From NCBI GenBank assembly GCA_033439255.1, contig CM065878.1, positions 1,860,001 through 1,924,000 on the forward strand: 64,000 nt of DNA, given 5' to 3'. This stretch comes from Hericium rajendrae (Eukaryota; Basidiomycota; Agaricomycetes; Russulales; Hericiaceae). Numbering within the stretch: position 1 is the stretch's first letter; every line of letters begins with the position of its first letter. Position numbers and translations under genes: made by a program. The notes beneath the pieces were generated by a model. The model did not search any database. It was not told the origin of the DNA and saw only the letters and a list, made by a program, of their open reading frames with translations. Below, piece by piece: positions 35,688-47,400 of this stretch.

Positions 35688-38447
35688 TACAGCCTCGCCT
35701 GCATCTTCGGCTTCTTCCGCAACTCTCTTGCCTTGTCCCGCAAGACACGGCGCAACAACTTACCACTCGCGTTCTTCGGGATAGATTCGACGAATTCTAC
35801 ACCGCCTGCGAGTCGCTTGTAGTATGCCTTGTGATCAGTGACATGCTGCAGAGGGGCGTGTGAGCCCTCAGCGATAATCTAGAGGAAGGCGATAATCCCC
35901 ACGCACCTTCATGATAGAAGCCTTGATCTTCTCGCCCTCTACAGGGTCCACAACAATGCGTTGGGCAACCTCCGTGCGCAGCACGACAAATGCCAGGGGT
36001 ATCTCCCCGCTATACTCGTCGAGAATACCTACTACACAGGTGTCGGCGACGTCGGGGTGTCGCAGGATGTGGCCTTCTAGTTCGGCAGGGGCGACTTGGA
36101 ACCCACGGACCTTCAGGAGTTCCTGCAACGCGCCAGGTCAGCGGTCTGGATATCTATCGATCGAAGAGGATCCACTTTTAGCCTGTCAACGATGAAAACC
36201 TCGCCGTTTTCGTCAATGATGACTTCGTCACCCGTGCGCACCCAACTACGGCGCAGAATTAGATCCGTCTTCTGTTCGAAAAAAATATTTCCTTACCCGT
36301 CAACGAAGGTCTCTTTCGTCCTATGCACCGGCAGCCGTAAGTTACTTCTGCAAATGGATAAATCGAACCAGACTTACGCCTTCTCGTCATTGGTGTACCG
36401 GAGCGCCATCGACGGACCCCAGACGACCAGTTCTCCCTGTTCGCCGACCTTCGCCAAGGACCCGTCCTCCTTGACCACGCGGAACTTCATACCCGGAAGC
36501 ATCTGTCCCGCAGACCCGGCAACGCCGACCTTCTGTGATGGAGGGAACAGCGTGAGCGTTGTGGACGTCTCGGTCATCCCTAAATCATCATCAGTTTCGT
36601 TTAGCCAATATATGGCAAAAAGAAACATGCCGTAGCCCTGGCCGATTGCGGCATCGGGCAAGACCTTGAGTACTTCCTCGGTGAGCTCGGCGCTGAGCGG
36701 TGCCGCACCGCAGAGCAACCAGCGGACATGGCTTAGATCGAATTTAGACGTAGCTGGATGCTGTCCATAGTTGTTCAGAAGAAGAGGGTCATCATAACGA
36801 GACTTACATACCTTGCAGAGCAAGACGATCTGCGGCGGAACAACGCTATATCCGCGTTGGTGAGAAACGATTGAGAGGCCGAAGTTTGGAGTGGGTTCTT
36901 ACTAAAGGTGCGTAATCCGGTATTTGACGATGCTCTCCAGGAATTTTACATGTTCAAATTTGGGGATGACGACAAGTTGAAGCTGGGGAAATCAGAACGT
37001 GAAAATCGAAAGACCCGAAAGGAAGCACGTACTCCGGCGAATAAGGACCAGTGCATCTGAACGAAAGGAAGATACGTAAATCAGCACGGCATTACAGAGT
37101 CCGGCTTTCCGGGGCCTCAAGTACGTACCACAACCAGGAGGCCGTAGATATCTTCGGTTTTATGACATTCAGCAGAAAAATCGATGGTTTGCGAAAGAAC
37201 TCACGGAAAAATGGGAGACCTAGAAGGAACAGAATTAATGCGAAAAGGACGAATAATTGTGCAGGGACGTACAGCCAGCGGCCACGTCCCCCTGCCTGAA
37301 GCGGTCGCCCTTCCCGACTTGTTGATGAACGGTCATTTGAATCGTGCACGCGATGGGGGCGTAATGCGCGATCGCAACGGCCTGTGAGATAATAGCACAT
37401 TAACATAGAATACCAGATAGGGTTCACATGACGACAAGAACATGCCTTCGGGCGCCCCGTCGTTCCACTGGAGAAACTCAAAAACGCGAGCTTCGTTTTG
37501 GCTTCTCCAGGCGCAAGTCGCCTCTCGATGAACGCGGGAGGCTGAGACAGACCATACGCCACCATCTCATCTACAGTCGGCCCTGGCAGGGCGGATGCAG
37601 ATTTCTTCGAGCTGTCCATCACAATCAGCCGCTCTGGAGGGATTCCGCATTTTTGAGCGGCCGCCAGAGCTGTGGGCAACGCGTCGGGGTGCACGATGAT
37701 GCTGACCGCCCTCGTGGTCGTTAGCTGATACTCGAGCTCAGCGGCCGTATATGTCGGGTTCGCAGCGCTTCACGAACACATGTTAGTGACATGTAGTCGG
37801 GTCAATAAGCGGAGGATTGGCTAACGTGACGATGGCACCTAATCTGTGGGTGGCCCATATGGCTACAGGATAGTCTTACCAATGCACGTGGTCAGATTGA
37901 GGCGCAAACCTTGAAATAAGATGAAGGTGCGCGTACCAATATCGTTGGGGCTGAAAATGCAGACTAAGGCGCGAGATCAGCCCTGCATAGCAAATCGAGA
38001 TGGAAGCTGCGTACCTGCTTGATCCTCGCCTGCCGCGCAAGGTGAGCGGTGATCTCGGTGCTACCTATTTGAACGTGAAGAACTCACCAACATTGAACTT
38101 CAGCTTTAAGGCATTGGCTAGGCCAAATACGCGGCTGCGGACCTGCGCCGTTGGAGATAAGCGATACAGCCCGAGTATAGGAGGAATAGTATAGGAGGAA
38201 TGGAGGAAGGTCCGCATCGGACCACATAGCCGCCAAGGACGGGTGGCAGGCCCCCACGTGAAAAATCCAAACTCACCTGCTCATAACCAACTGCTCTCCC
38301 GGACGCGTCGTCGATGAGCCAAGGCAAGGCAGAATGGTTCCTAATGGTTCTGGTGGGATGGTGCGCGTCGAGAAAGAACTGCGCAAGCGTGAGGTCGTCA
38401 GGAATCTGTAGCTGGGGAACCGAAATGGGAGACACGAATTCTGTCAT
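35688..38447 (-). CDS. AMP-forming acyl-CoA ligase, 4-coumarate-CoA ligase-like
   Basis: Member of the ANL superfamily that activates a carboxylic acid with ATP and transfers it to CoA. It starts MTEFVSPISVPQLQIPDD, with LTLAQFFLDAHHPTR. The P-loop-like motif is FLSFSSGTTGRPKA (about 37,440-37,500). The A5 region reads AAIGQGYGM-(intron)-TETS with a substrate-pocket segment, followed by SAGQMLPGMKFRVV and GELVVWGPSMALRYTN. The hinge and adenosine-binding TGDE precedes VIIDENGEVFIVDRL. The C-terminal LLKVRGFQVAPAELEGHI and the catalytic-lysine motif PKNASGKLLRRVLRDKA are intact, ending KPKMQARL. Many introns are present. I see no clear C-terminal peroxisomal SKL-type signal (end is ARL, a weak PTS1-like possibility). 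Substrate could be phenylpropanoid, phenylacetate or fatty acid; not decidable here. No frame break was needed in the motifs I read. Confidence 0.9.
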
Positions 38448-39270
38448 GACGGATAAAGGACGACACCACACGAGGAGGCGGAAGAGGGACCGTCTTCATC
38501 GTATACGCAGCTGCCAGTTTATATAACTACGTGCGAACTCGGAGTTATACTAGACGCGAGGAAGCCTGCGGGAGGCGATCACAGGAAGGCTTACGCCCGA
38601 TTGGCGAATGCAGGCGAAGCCCGTTAATGAAGGGCATCGGCACCATTATTTAAATGGGACTGCGAGACACAAGGCGAGACGAGACACTGGTCTCGGAGCA
38701 ACAGGTCGTCATCCGTGCAATACGTGCGGGATCTCAGATTGCGTCGTGCCTATGAGCCGATCATAGATCAGATTTTGGTTCGGTCCTGGACTGTGGCGAA
38801 GAACAGCAACACTTGGCTCCGGGTGCCCCAGCTTTTGCAGCATCCCGGCCTGAGATGAGTATGATTTACAAGTTTGCGTCGTCTTCAATATGTTCTGCAT
38901 GAACCCTTTGCTATGAGACGTCAGAAAACGGATAATTATCACTGCCGAATGGTTCGGCAGGCACAGCGCCGGGATAGTAACCTACGCCTAATAAGCTATG
39001 ACTTTTCCTGTCAAGTCTTCTGATCTCTGTACCGCGAGCTGCATCCGGATCTTGAGGCTGACTTCTCTGAGATAAACACGAGTGATGATGGAACCAGGGC
39101 ATCCGGATCAAGTGAAACAGGGCCAGCAGTTGCAAGGTGGCAAGCCTATGACGCAGCTAATTGCTAGTCATTGGTCGAAGTGCTAAGATGGTGATTGAAT
39201 GCAACTGCTTGAGATGAACAACTCTAGCCAGTCACATAGAGTATGACTCACCTATCAGTGACAGTGTCTG
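38448..39270. other. Intergenic region upstream of acyl-CoA ligase
   Basis: About 820 bp between the ligase start and the BCL7-like stop. It contains a TATTTAAA element at about 38,647 and short open frames of 60-77 codons without recognisable content. I see no gene. Confidence 0.35.
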
Positions 39271-39990
39271 CTACGTTGACTCTCCCGCAAAAGGATCCGT
39301 GGCAACGGTGTCGTCCATCATCTCACCTCCAAGCAACGCATCCGTTTCCTGCATTTGCGTCAAGTCGTGAGCCCCTTCGAACGCAGTCCCGTCCGGCCCT
39401 AACTCCGACATATCCAAGTCGGGCATAATCTCCGGATTCAGACCATCCGTGACATCAACACCACCACCGGATTCGAGAGTCCCGTCCAGGGCCTTGAGCG
39501 AGCTATCGAGAATGTCGTCGGTCGTCGTTTCCGCTGCAGTGTCGGGCTGGAAGGATATAGACAGCGGGTGGGGCTTGGGCGTAGGGACTTTGGACGGAGG
39601 TTCGTCCTTCATAACAACGGGTTCCGTCGCCTCTCGCGATGTCACTTCTGGAGCAATCGACTGGGGGGTCGCTTCATCCTGCTCCATCTCTTCGTCGCCC
39701 TCCACAATCTCAGGTTCATCGGGAAGCGGCGCAAGCGGCTCGTCCACGCCGCCTTCATCATCGCTAAAGTGCTATAGGCATGGTTATAAATCGACAAACC
39801 TAAGAGAACACGGTGCTCGTACCTGTCTTTTATCTGTCTTCACCCACTTGTAGACTTTGAGGGTAGAACCCGGAGGCGCGTTCTCTGGCAGAACCCACAT
39901 CTTCTCCCAACAGGGAACGGGTTGCATGAGCTGCCGGCGCGCGGCTTCCGACGTTGCGATGCTGATGCCAATTCTGCGTCGTGTAGACAT
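39271..39990 (-). CDS. BCL7-like acidic nuclear protein (candidate SWI/SNF-associated)
   Basis: Two-exon gene of about 215 residues. Exon 1 encodes MSTRRRIGISIATSEAARR, then PVPCWEKMWVLPENAPPGS and TLKVYKWVKTDKRQ. The pattern W-E-K-x-W-V followed by S/T-L-[KR]-[VI]-[YF]-K-W-V is the core of the BCL7 N-terminal domain of animal SWI/SNF subunits. After an intron (donor GTACGA, acceptor CTATAG) exon 2 encodes an acidic, Pro/Asp/Glu-rich disordered tail starting HFSDDEGGVDEPLAPLPDEP and ending DPFAGEST. The N-terminal domain is the only conserved-looking part. Family placement is my inference from that motif. Divergent from MED7 over a 216-bp promoter, another transcription component. Confidence 0.65.
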
Positions 39991-40206
39991 TTTGAATAGA
40001 TTCTGATGGTTGACAGGAAGATAAAGAGGACCAGAAAGAAGAGCACTGAGCAGAACGCGGTCAATGAGTGGAAAGCCGGCCGAAGCGAATCCAGTTGAAG
40101 GCTCGATTTGGTAATTTCGGTTCGAGCGGTCCGGAAATAGAAATGAATAACTCCGCAGGCCGAGTCGAAGTCGCTCCGATGCACTCGGAACGCGTCGTTG
40201 TCGACC
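39991..40206. promoter_or_regulatory. Bidirectional promoter, BCL7-like gene / MED7
   Basis: Only 216 bp separate the two start codons on opposite strands, so both genes must start transcription from the same short region. No TATA box is apparent. Confidence 0.55.
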
Positions 40207-41310
40207 ATGGACGATGAGGAGGCCGAGCTTCGCAACCCTTTCCCTTCCCCACCGTCGCATTACACCCACTACACTACCCACAACTTGGAGCTCCTCAGTC
40301 TGCTTCGCGAGCGTATCGGAGACGAGGATGTAGATATCGACCAGCACAAGGTTCTCTCGGACCAAACAGACGTCCCGGATTGGCCATTGACGCAGCTGGA
40401 GAAGCCAAGTGTGGATTGGATTGTAGAAGATGGGCACTACAGTGTCTATGGCGATACATGGTTTGTGCGCATTCAGTTACATCTTCCTGTGAGCAAATCA
40501 GGGACGTGTAGGATCTTATGCTCTTTAGTTGAAAGAGACAATCTCGTCGCTGGCCGACCAAGGTGGACAGCAATTGTATCCATCTGACATCAGCGTGGGT
40601 GCGTCTTGTCACTACTGCTATGATTGCAGGGCAATACTTATGCGTGCAATGCAACAGATAGAAGACCTGCTCTTCTCTCCGTTCTCCGCTCTATGCTGGT
40701 TACGTATTCATCCCTCTTGAACGCACTTCTTGCCCCACCTCCCAGCATACCGTCTGAGACTCCGCCGGAGTGGCAGAGACAGGTTGAATGGATTACTGTC
40801 CTTGCGCAGAATGTTATGGCCGCCGCCAACGATCTACGTCCTGTACAGGTTGGTTAATTCCACTTGGTCTTCTGGGCTCCCTGCTCATGAGTTTCAGGCT
40901 CGTGCAAATTTGGAATCAATGATGCAGCGTCAGCTAAAGAATAGGAAAGAGGAGACAAAAGCTTTACATGAGTTAGTGTTTTGTCTGATATACACGCAAC
41001 ATCACCCTCTAATTGTGAGGCACAGGAAATGCGACATGTTAGAGTCCTCGCTCGCCGAGTTGCAAGATGCAACCCATGGTGCCCAAGCAGCAGCAGCAGA
41101 AATGGTGAATAGTCAAGCAAGGACGTCGTTTTTTTCGTTAACCGTAACTATTACTTCCAGAAACCAATCAGTGCAATTACTTCGAGGCCTGACACCATGG
41201 TAAGAAAGCCTTCCATGCTTTGTAGCCAATATAGATGCTCACTTGCGCAGATAACTGCGATATCACCTCTCACCACCGAGGAGGTTCTTCGTTGGGCTGA
41301 ATCAATGTGA
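40207..41310 (+). CDS. MED7: Mediator complex subunit MED7
   Basis: Middle-module subunit of the RNA polymerase II Mediator. The start MDDEEAELRNPFPSPPSHYT is the MED7 N-terminus (P-F-P-P-P-x-x-Y), followed by HNLELLSLLRERIGDED and LEKPSVDWIVEDGHYSVYGD. The helical region after introns includes ISSLADQGGQQLYPSD, ALLSVLRSMLVTYSSLLNAL and WQRQVEWITVLAQNVMAAAN, then LRPVQARANLESMMQRQL with KEETKALHE, the part that pairs with MED21. The C-terminus is assembled from very small exons (KCDMLESSLAELQDAT; ITAISPLTTEEVLRWAESM). An in-frame non-ATG start 9 bp upstream is not favoured. Roughly seven introns are present. No frame break. Confidence 0.92.
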
Positions 41311-41797
41311 TGCACAACGTGTTTGTTGCCTATGTATATTTAGTTGACGGCGACGCTCGTGAGACGTCTCGCGCCATCAGACAGATTCTCGTCGATATAT
41401 GGCTTTGAAAATATCTTTATCTTTATTCAAACTTATTGGCCCCGTTTCAAAGCGCTGATGAAATATACTGCATGAGCAAAGCTGACGAAAAAGTGTTCAT
41501 AACTCTGTAGATTGTACAATGAAGAACAAGGATACTTTGTTTGAACGTTCTTGACGTAATTGCCTTCACCGACGCTACGTTCATCCGCACTCGCTCCAGC
41601 CGTCCAACAATCCCAACGCCATCTCCTATCTAGCCAGCTTCGATATCCTAGGATACGTCTTTTGGAAAGCGGCTATTAAAGAAGAGTTCTTACGCAGTGC
41701 GCAGTTAGGTACAGTGCTTCGCCCGCGTTTCCTTTGGCATAAAGCTCGACGAGGTTTGGTGAATCATTCCTCCCGAATCTTGCTCATTGTCTGCAGC
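41311..41797. other. Intergenic region upstream of CN-hydrolase gene
   Basis: 487 bp. An in-frame upstream ATG at 41,714 would add 28 basic/hydrophobic residues to the next protein. No other gene or clear motif is seen. Confidence 0.35.
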
Positions 41798-43621
41798 ATG
41801 GCACCACTAAGGAGACTGGTTTTCATAGACCATCCTCATCTCATATTCACCTCCCTGAGCTTTGCGACAGCAGTCGCGGCCCTCTCGCCCACGCGCGCCT
41901 TTACACCCCTCATTCTCCTCCTCACTTCACTGCATCTCTACGTGCGTGTGGTTGCTCCGCGGCCTCAAGCATTCGCTCGGCTCGCGAACATATGGTTCTG
42001 GGTAACGGCGGGGGCATGTGTGGCCCATGGGCCGTCGTCAATACACTCCCTCTCGTCGACGGTCGGGTCGATCCTCTCTCTTTTCCTTTTCAGCGGCGTC
42101 TCGTCCTTCCTAGCCATGGTAGCGATATACGCAGACGCAAAAATCTCTGCACAGATGCACACGCCATGGGCCAGGATGTCGCTGTTCCCAGCGATCTGGG
42201 CGTCCGTCTGGCAAGGCATGTCTCATATCAATAGCGTCGGTAATCTACTGTCATGGACGCCCGTCGTCGGCATCGACCCGTACAAGTGGATGCGGCCTGT
42301 CTTTGGCTCCTGGGGCATCAATTGGGTCGTGGCAGCATGGGCGGTCGTGGGCTCCGAGATCGTCGGAGCATGGTTCATTGGCCCGGGGTCAGAGCTTGAG
42401 GGTTGCGAGGACAACCTCACTGATGTTCATGATCGAGAGGAGCCCAGTGAGGCGAGTGTTCCTTCTCTGCAGGAGTCGCACCACATCCTCTTCCTTGGGA
42501 TTGCCTGCTTGCGCTAGCCATTCCATCGTACTTCGTCCAGGCGCTGCCCGACCCCGCATACACACCCTCCACCACCCCACTCACGGTAGCATGTGTTCTC
42601 CCTCCTCCGCGTGCGGCGTCAGATCACAGATCACCCCTGGACCGCTTCATCGCGGAGTCAAGCCAAATGACTCGTGCCAAGGTCCTCTTGTGGCCGGAAG
42701 GTGCGGTGCACTTTGAGACGGTCACGGAGAGGGAGAGCGCGATCGAGCGTGTGCGCTCGAACGTTAGGGGCCCATACATCGGAATCTCGTTCAATGAACC
42801 TGCACCCGCGGACTGGGCGGGCGGGAGCTCACGCTCTGGCATGAGGCGGAATGGTTTGGTCTTGGTCGGACCTGAAGGTGTCGTCTTCGAATACTACAAG
42901 CAGAACCTCGTGCCTTGTAGGTATTCTTGCTGGTTTCTTATCTATCAGCTAACACGTTTACGTGGGCAGTGGTGGAGTCCTATTCCATGGCGCCGTCTGA
43001 CGAGTCACCGTCCATCTATGAACTGCAGCTCGGACCTCCTTCCGGCACTAAGAAGCCGGACTGGACACCAGGCCCTCCCTACACGCGCCCCATCCCCGTG
43101 ACAGCAGGCATCTGCCTCGACTTCGCCCAGGAAACCCTCTTCTCGGACCTGCCTTCGCGCCCGGCGTTGATTCTAGCGCCCGCGCAGACCTGGCACCGCG
43201 ATGTCGGGCTCGCCATGTGGGAGCAGGCCCGTTCGCGCGCCGAAGAGCTGAACAGCGTGGCGCTCTTCTGCGACGGGGGCGAGGGAGCGTGAGTGGGGTC
43301 GCGGGGCACGGGCTGAGCGAGCCCATGCAGGTCGGAGGCGGGTCGTGGATCCGCACAGTTGGCTTCCAATGGCCGTTCGACGAAAGGAAGACCTACTACG
43401 CTTGGCTTGGAGACAAGACGATGTTTGTGCTCGTGTGGGTGATTTTGGGGGGAGGATGGGTCGCCGAGATCGGTTTTATGCAGATCGCGGGACGGTTGCA
43501 CTTTTCTGGCGAAGGCGGAGTGTTTAGCAGGCTGAGGCAGGTCGTGCAGAGCGCGCGGAGTAGGTTCGAGACTAAGAGGGAGAGAGTGGGAGAAGAGCAA
43601 CCTTTGCTTGTCGATGTCTGA
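41798..43621 (+). CDS. Membrane CN-hydrolase, apolipoprotein N-acyltransferase-like
   Basis: The N-terminal half is hydrophobic with about five to six membrane segments (for example LIFTSLSFATAVAALSPTRA, LSLFLFSGVSSFLAMVAIYA, WGINWVVAAWAVVGSEIVGA). A nitrilase-fold domain follows with the expected Glu-Lys-Cys triad: KVLLWPEGAVHF (Glu), EYYKQNLVP (Lys) and AGICLDFAQE (Cys). A final hydrophobic segment (MFVLVWVILGGGWVAEIGF) precedes a basic tail. Transmembrane bundle plus nitrilase domain plus last helix is the layout of bacterial Lnt. Related genes exist in fungi but their acyl acceptor is not established, as far as I know. One intron of about 72 nt is placed at about 42,402-42,470. Near 43,283 one G seems missing in GAGGGAGC, which breaks the frame after FCDGGEG. 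Start ATG 41,798 precedes APLRRLVFIDHPH. Confidence 0.82.
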
Positions 43622-44418
43622 GTGCTATTCCTCCCGGTGCGCGTTCGTTCTGTTCGAAGTGATTAACGTGCTGTATTTTGTATCCTGTGGCCTGACTGCT
43701 GTTTTGCTTAGCTATCGCTCCGCTTTCGGGTGTATACCAACGTCTCTGTTGTTAAACTTGTTTCTTGTGATTACAGTATTCCGTCATTAAACGGTGTGCC
43801 GCTGCGCTTATCCGCGTACAGCAGGCGACAACGAGGCCGCCCCTGGTCCTTTCAGGTGGGTCGGACATGTGAGTTACAGTATCTTCTCTCCTTATGTTGC
43901 GCCTTCTTTCCTTACCTCCGTTCATGAGTGCGGGGATTCTGTACATGCCGACTTCCTCACATGCCGGCTTCCTCAAGGTCTTTGAGGTAAGTCATTGGCC
44001 ACGCGCACAGCGTCCACACCTGTAACACCGATCCCCTTCTCCATGCTCACTAACCGATCATCGACCGTTATTCATGAAACACTGTGATACACAAGTTCAT
44101 GATACACTATCGCTCCAGAGGGTCAATGAAATTGACGCGGGGGTCCATCGAAGGCTGGGCTGGGGATCCATTCAGTATCGAAAATTAACAAATGACAAAG
44201 TATATGTTATTGTTCGTGATCTGCGCTGTTCAAGCGCGATCTGCGCGGTGCGCTTGGATCCACGCAATTGTCGTGTTGCCTCGCCATTTTCATCCTGTAC
44301 TTCCATTATCCTTGAGGCCAGTTGTTTTCCGTGAAACGGTCCGAGAGCGTTTTAGTTTCAGAGCCGTGTTGCACGAGGTTGGTTCTTCACCCGATATCGA
44401 CTAAGGTCGTTCTCGGAA
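43622..44418. other. Intergenic region with small direct repeats
   Basis: About 800 bp. It contains the 16-bp tandem repeat listed separately and a 13-bp imperfect direct repeat (TTCATGAAACACT at 44,071 and TTCATGATACACT at 44,096). Short open frames show no recognisable content. I see no gene. Confidence 0.4.
43943..43974. repeat. 16-bp tandem duplication
   Basis: Two head-to-tail copies of ACATGCCGRCTTCCTC, differing at one base, in non-coding sequence between two genes. Confidence 0.75.
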
Positions 44419-47400
44419 ATGGAAGATAAGGTACGCTCGACAGCAGCAGGTACACCACGCCTTTTTCGCGCCTGTTCAGCGTTCAGCATCCCACAAATTA
44501 GCTCGCATCCGCGAAGCTTTCTCTCCAGCGCAGGTCCCTAGCTGTCAGGACTTGCCTTTGATCCGACGTTCCCATCCAAGAAATCTTTTCGGTCACGGCT
44601 CGCTCGTAGCCTTCGCGGCTCTGTGCGTAGCTCGACCAAGCCGCCCGAGGCTACGTCCAATCCTCTCGCGCACGGCCTTTCGGAACACCCTGGTCGAGAA
44701 CAGGTGCTCAGTACCGTAGTTGAAGAGGATCCAGCTGCTGTAGACGATTGGGAGGACGACTTCGAGCCGATTAATTTGGCGGACATCCGGTTTGACGACG
44801 ACGAAGATAAGTCCTCGAGTTCTCTGACGGTGCAAGCGCGTTCCGTTCAGCCCTCCCCCGCATTCCGCCCCATCGATAATCCACCAGCGCCTCCTGCCCC
44901 GGAGCCCTTGACACACACATCCTCATCGCAGCCATCCTACCATTCGGATCCTTTGCAACTCCAAGTGACTATCGGTCTCCAGTAGATTCCGTCAATCCGC
45001 CGTCCTTCCTCTCTCGTTCGTCCTCCTTGGTCCGCGCGCCTTTCGAAAAGACTTCGGCTGCAAATTCGCGCACCCGAACTTCCAGCAAGGCATCAAGGCG
45101 ATCCCACCGATCAGAAAAGCACGACAGCGTCATCCAAGAACTCAAGCTCCTCCTCGACTTCCCTCTCCCGCCCAGCCATATCCCGACACCCGTGTCCGGT
45201 ACGCCTATAAAGTCGACAGATCAAACAGCGAGTGCTTCCGAGGTTACGCCAGTTGCCGACGACTCATCCATCTTTTACAATCAGGATCCTTTCCGCGCCG
45301 AGTCCATTCTCGAGACAGAAGAGTCGTCTGCACAAAACAGGACCGAATACACACCTGCAGCTTCCTCCGCGTCTTTCCATACTGCCCAGTCCCGAGCCTC
45401 GAGCCCATCTCGCCGTTCCACCTCTTCTCAGTCACCTGCGCCTACCCTTCATCAGTCCCGCGATCGTACCCCATCCGCGACTGTTCTTCCATCCCACGAT
45501 TCCACTCCTCTTCGCAAGCAGGCATCCATACACACCACCAGCGCGTCTATCTACGCGCCGTCCATAAGTACCAAGGCGAGCTCTACTCTTAAGCGCTTCG
45601 GATCCTTGACGAAAGAGACGCTCCGTGCCTCGTTTCGCACGCCCATATCACAGCTTTCTTCCGGCCGCTCTCGCAGAAAACAGCGTGGTCAGCACGTTTC
45701 TGCAGATAATACTCCAGAACCTTCTGTCCAGCAGGAACCTGAGGTCGCTTTCAATCTCCTTCCCGAGTTTAAGCCTGAAGCCCTAGATATCACCTTCCCG
45801 ACCTTTGACGCCACAAGTCCTCGCGTCTCCCGAGCCTTTCACCCTTATCCTCAGAGATCTGTTCAGTCGTTCTACGGTTCTCTCGAAGATTTCCTTAGTA
45901 GCCATACGAAGGCAGGAGAGCCCAGCAGACATCATCGCTTCAGATCGGTTCCGTCGCTTCTTCCTAGTGCAGCACTCACTGAACCTGAGCCAGCAGCCGA
46001 TACCCAGGCTCGCACTCCCGCAGCACCGGAACCATCTATCATCGTAACACCGCCCGCGCCGCACGCACATCCCCCTCGCCCCACTCGCCCATTACCACCT
46101 CTCCCGGTCGCATCCTCCCGCCCATATCTCGTCCCGTCAAGTTTGAACTCGTCGATCCACTAGACCTCACCTCCTCGCCAATCTCGCCGACGTACTCGAA
46201 CGAATTCCGCTATTCATCGATTTCGCTTGCACCTGGTTCGCCATCGTGGTTATCGCGTAACGTCGAAGAAATAGAGAAAGCCCTTTTCGCACGGCCGCCT
46301 GGGACCCCATCGCCATCATCCGTTTTCGTCGAAGTCACCGACGCAGACGCCTTCTCGGACGCGCCTCCAGACTTTGTCTCGGACGACAGTTCTACCCTTC
46401 CCTATCCGACTTCCACTGAAGCCGAGACACCGCCGTCTCCCTCTCCCTTGCCCGTTCCATCGGCATTGCCTCTCCCACATCCTACAGACGAGGTGGTTTA
46501 TATTCGCGGACGCGTTGCGATTCACGATTTGGATTCATCCGACGAGGCGACATTCAGGACCGTTGCTTCGTTTTCTGACACCCACTCGGAGGTTACTACG
46601 ACTGTAAAGATCCCTCGCAGGACACAGCGTATCTCGTCGAGTAGCCGCCGTTCTACTAGAACTGATAGCTTTCCTTCTCGGGCGTCATCGTCATCTGCGC
46701 GCTCTCATCCTCGCTCCCGAAAATCATCAGCCACTCGTGCGACGATCACACATTATCGACGTTCTACAGAGAACCGTGGCAAAGTGCCTGCTAGTGTCAA
46801 GCCTATCTCTACCTCAATCAGTCAGAAGAAAAATTTGTTACCGAAGGTAACAAGCTTCAACTCTATGTGCTCATTTTTCATGCTAAATCACTGCATGGTT
46901 AGCGTCAGCGTCCCTCTCTCTTTCCTGTTTCTCCCAGCCAGGTCACCATCTCAGCAACTCCATCCGGAAGCAGTCAGTTACTGACACCTCTTGATCTCGC
47001 CACACCCGGTAAGCTGCTGTAAAATTTACGTAACAAACTTTCTCTGACACGTCCGTCAGCCTCGCTTGTCTTCGACTCTGTGCCTACACCCGTCCTTCCT
47101 CTACCCCCAAGACCACTCCAACCACCCCCAGGACCCCACCACTCTACGCGCAGAGTTCCGCATCAGTATTCATTCTAAAGGTTCACATCGCCAATATGTC
47201 TCATCCACAAGACCCGACCCAAGTTTTGACCCAAATCTTAATATATTCGGAAAGGGAACCGACACCGTCGATTTCGGAGGAGAGCCGGATTATGCTAATT
47301 ATGAATGGTTCAAGGAGCCGCCACCGCCCCAGGATGTACGTTTTCTCAATATGCTTTCGTTTCAATTCTCATGGGTCTTTGGTTCAGCCTCTTGTCGTCG

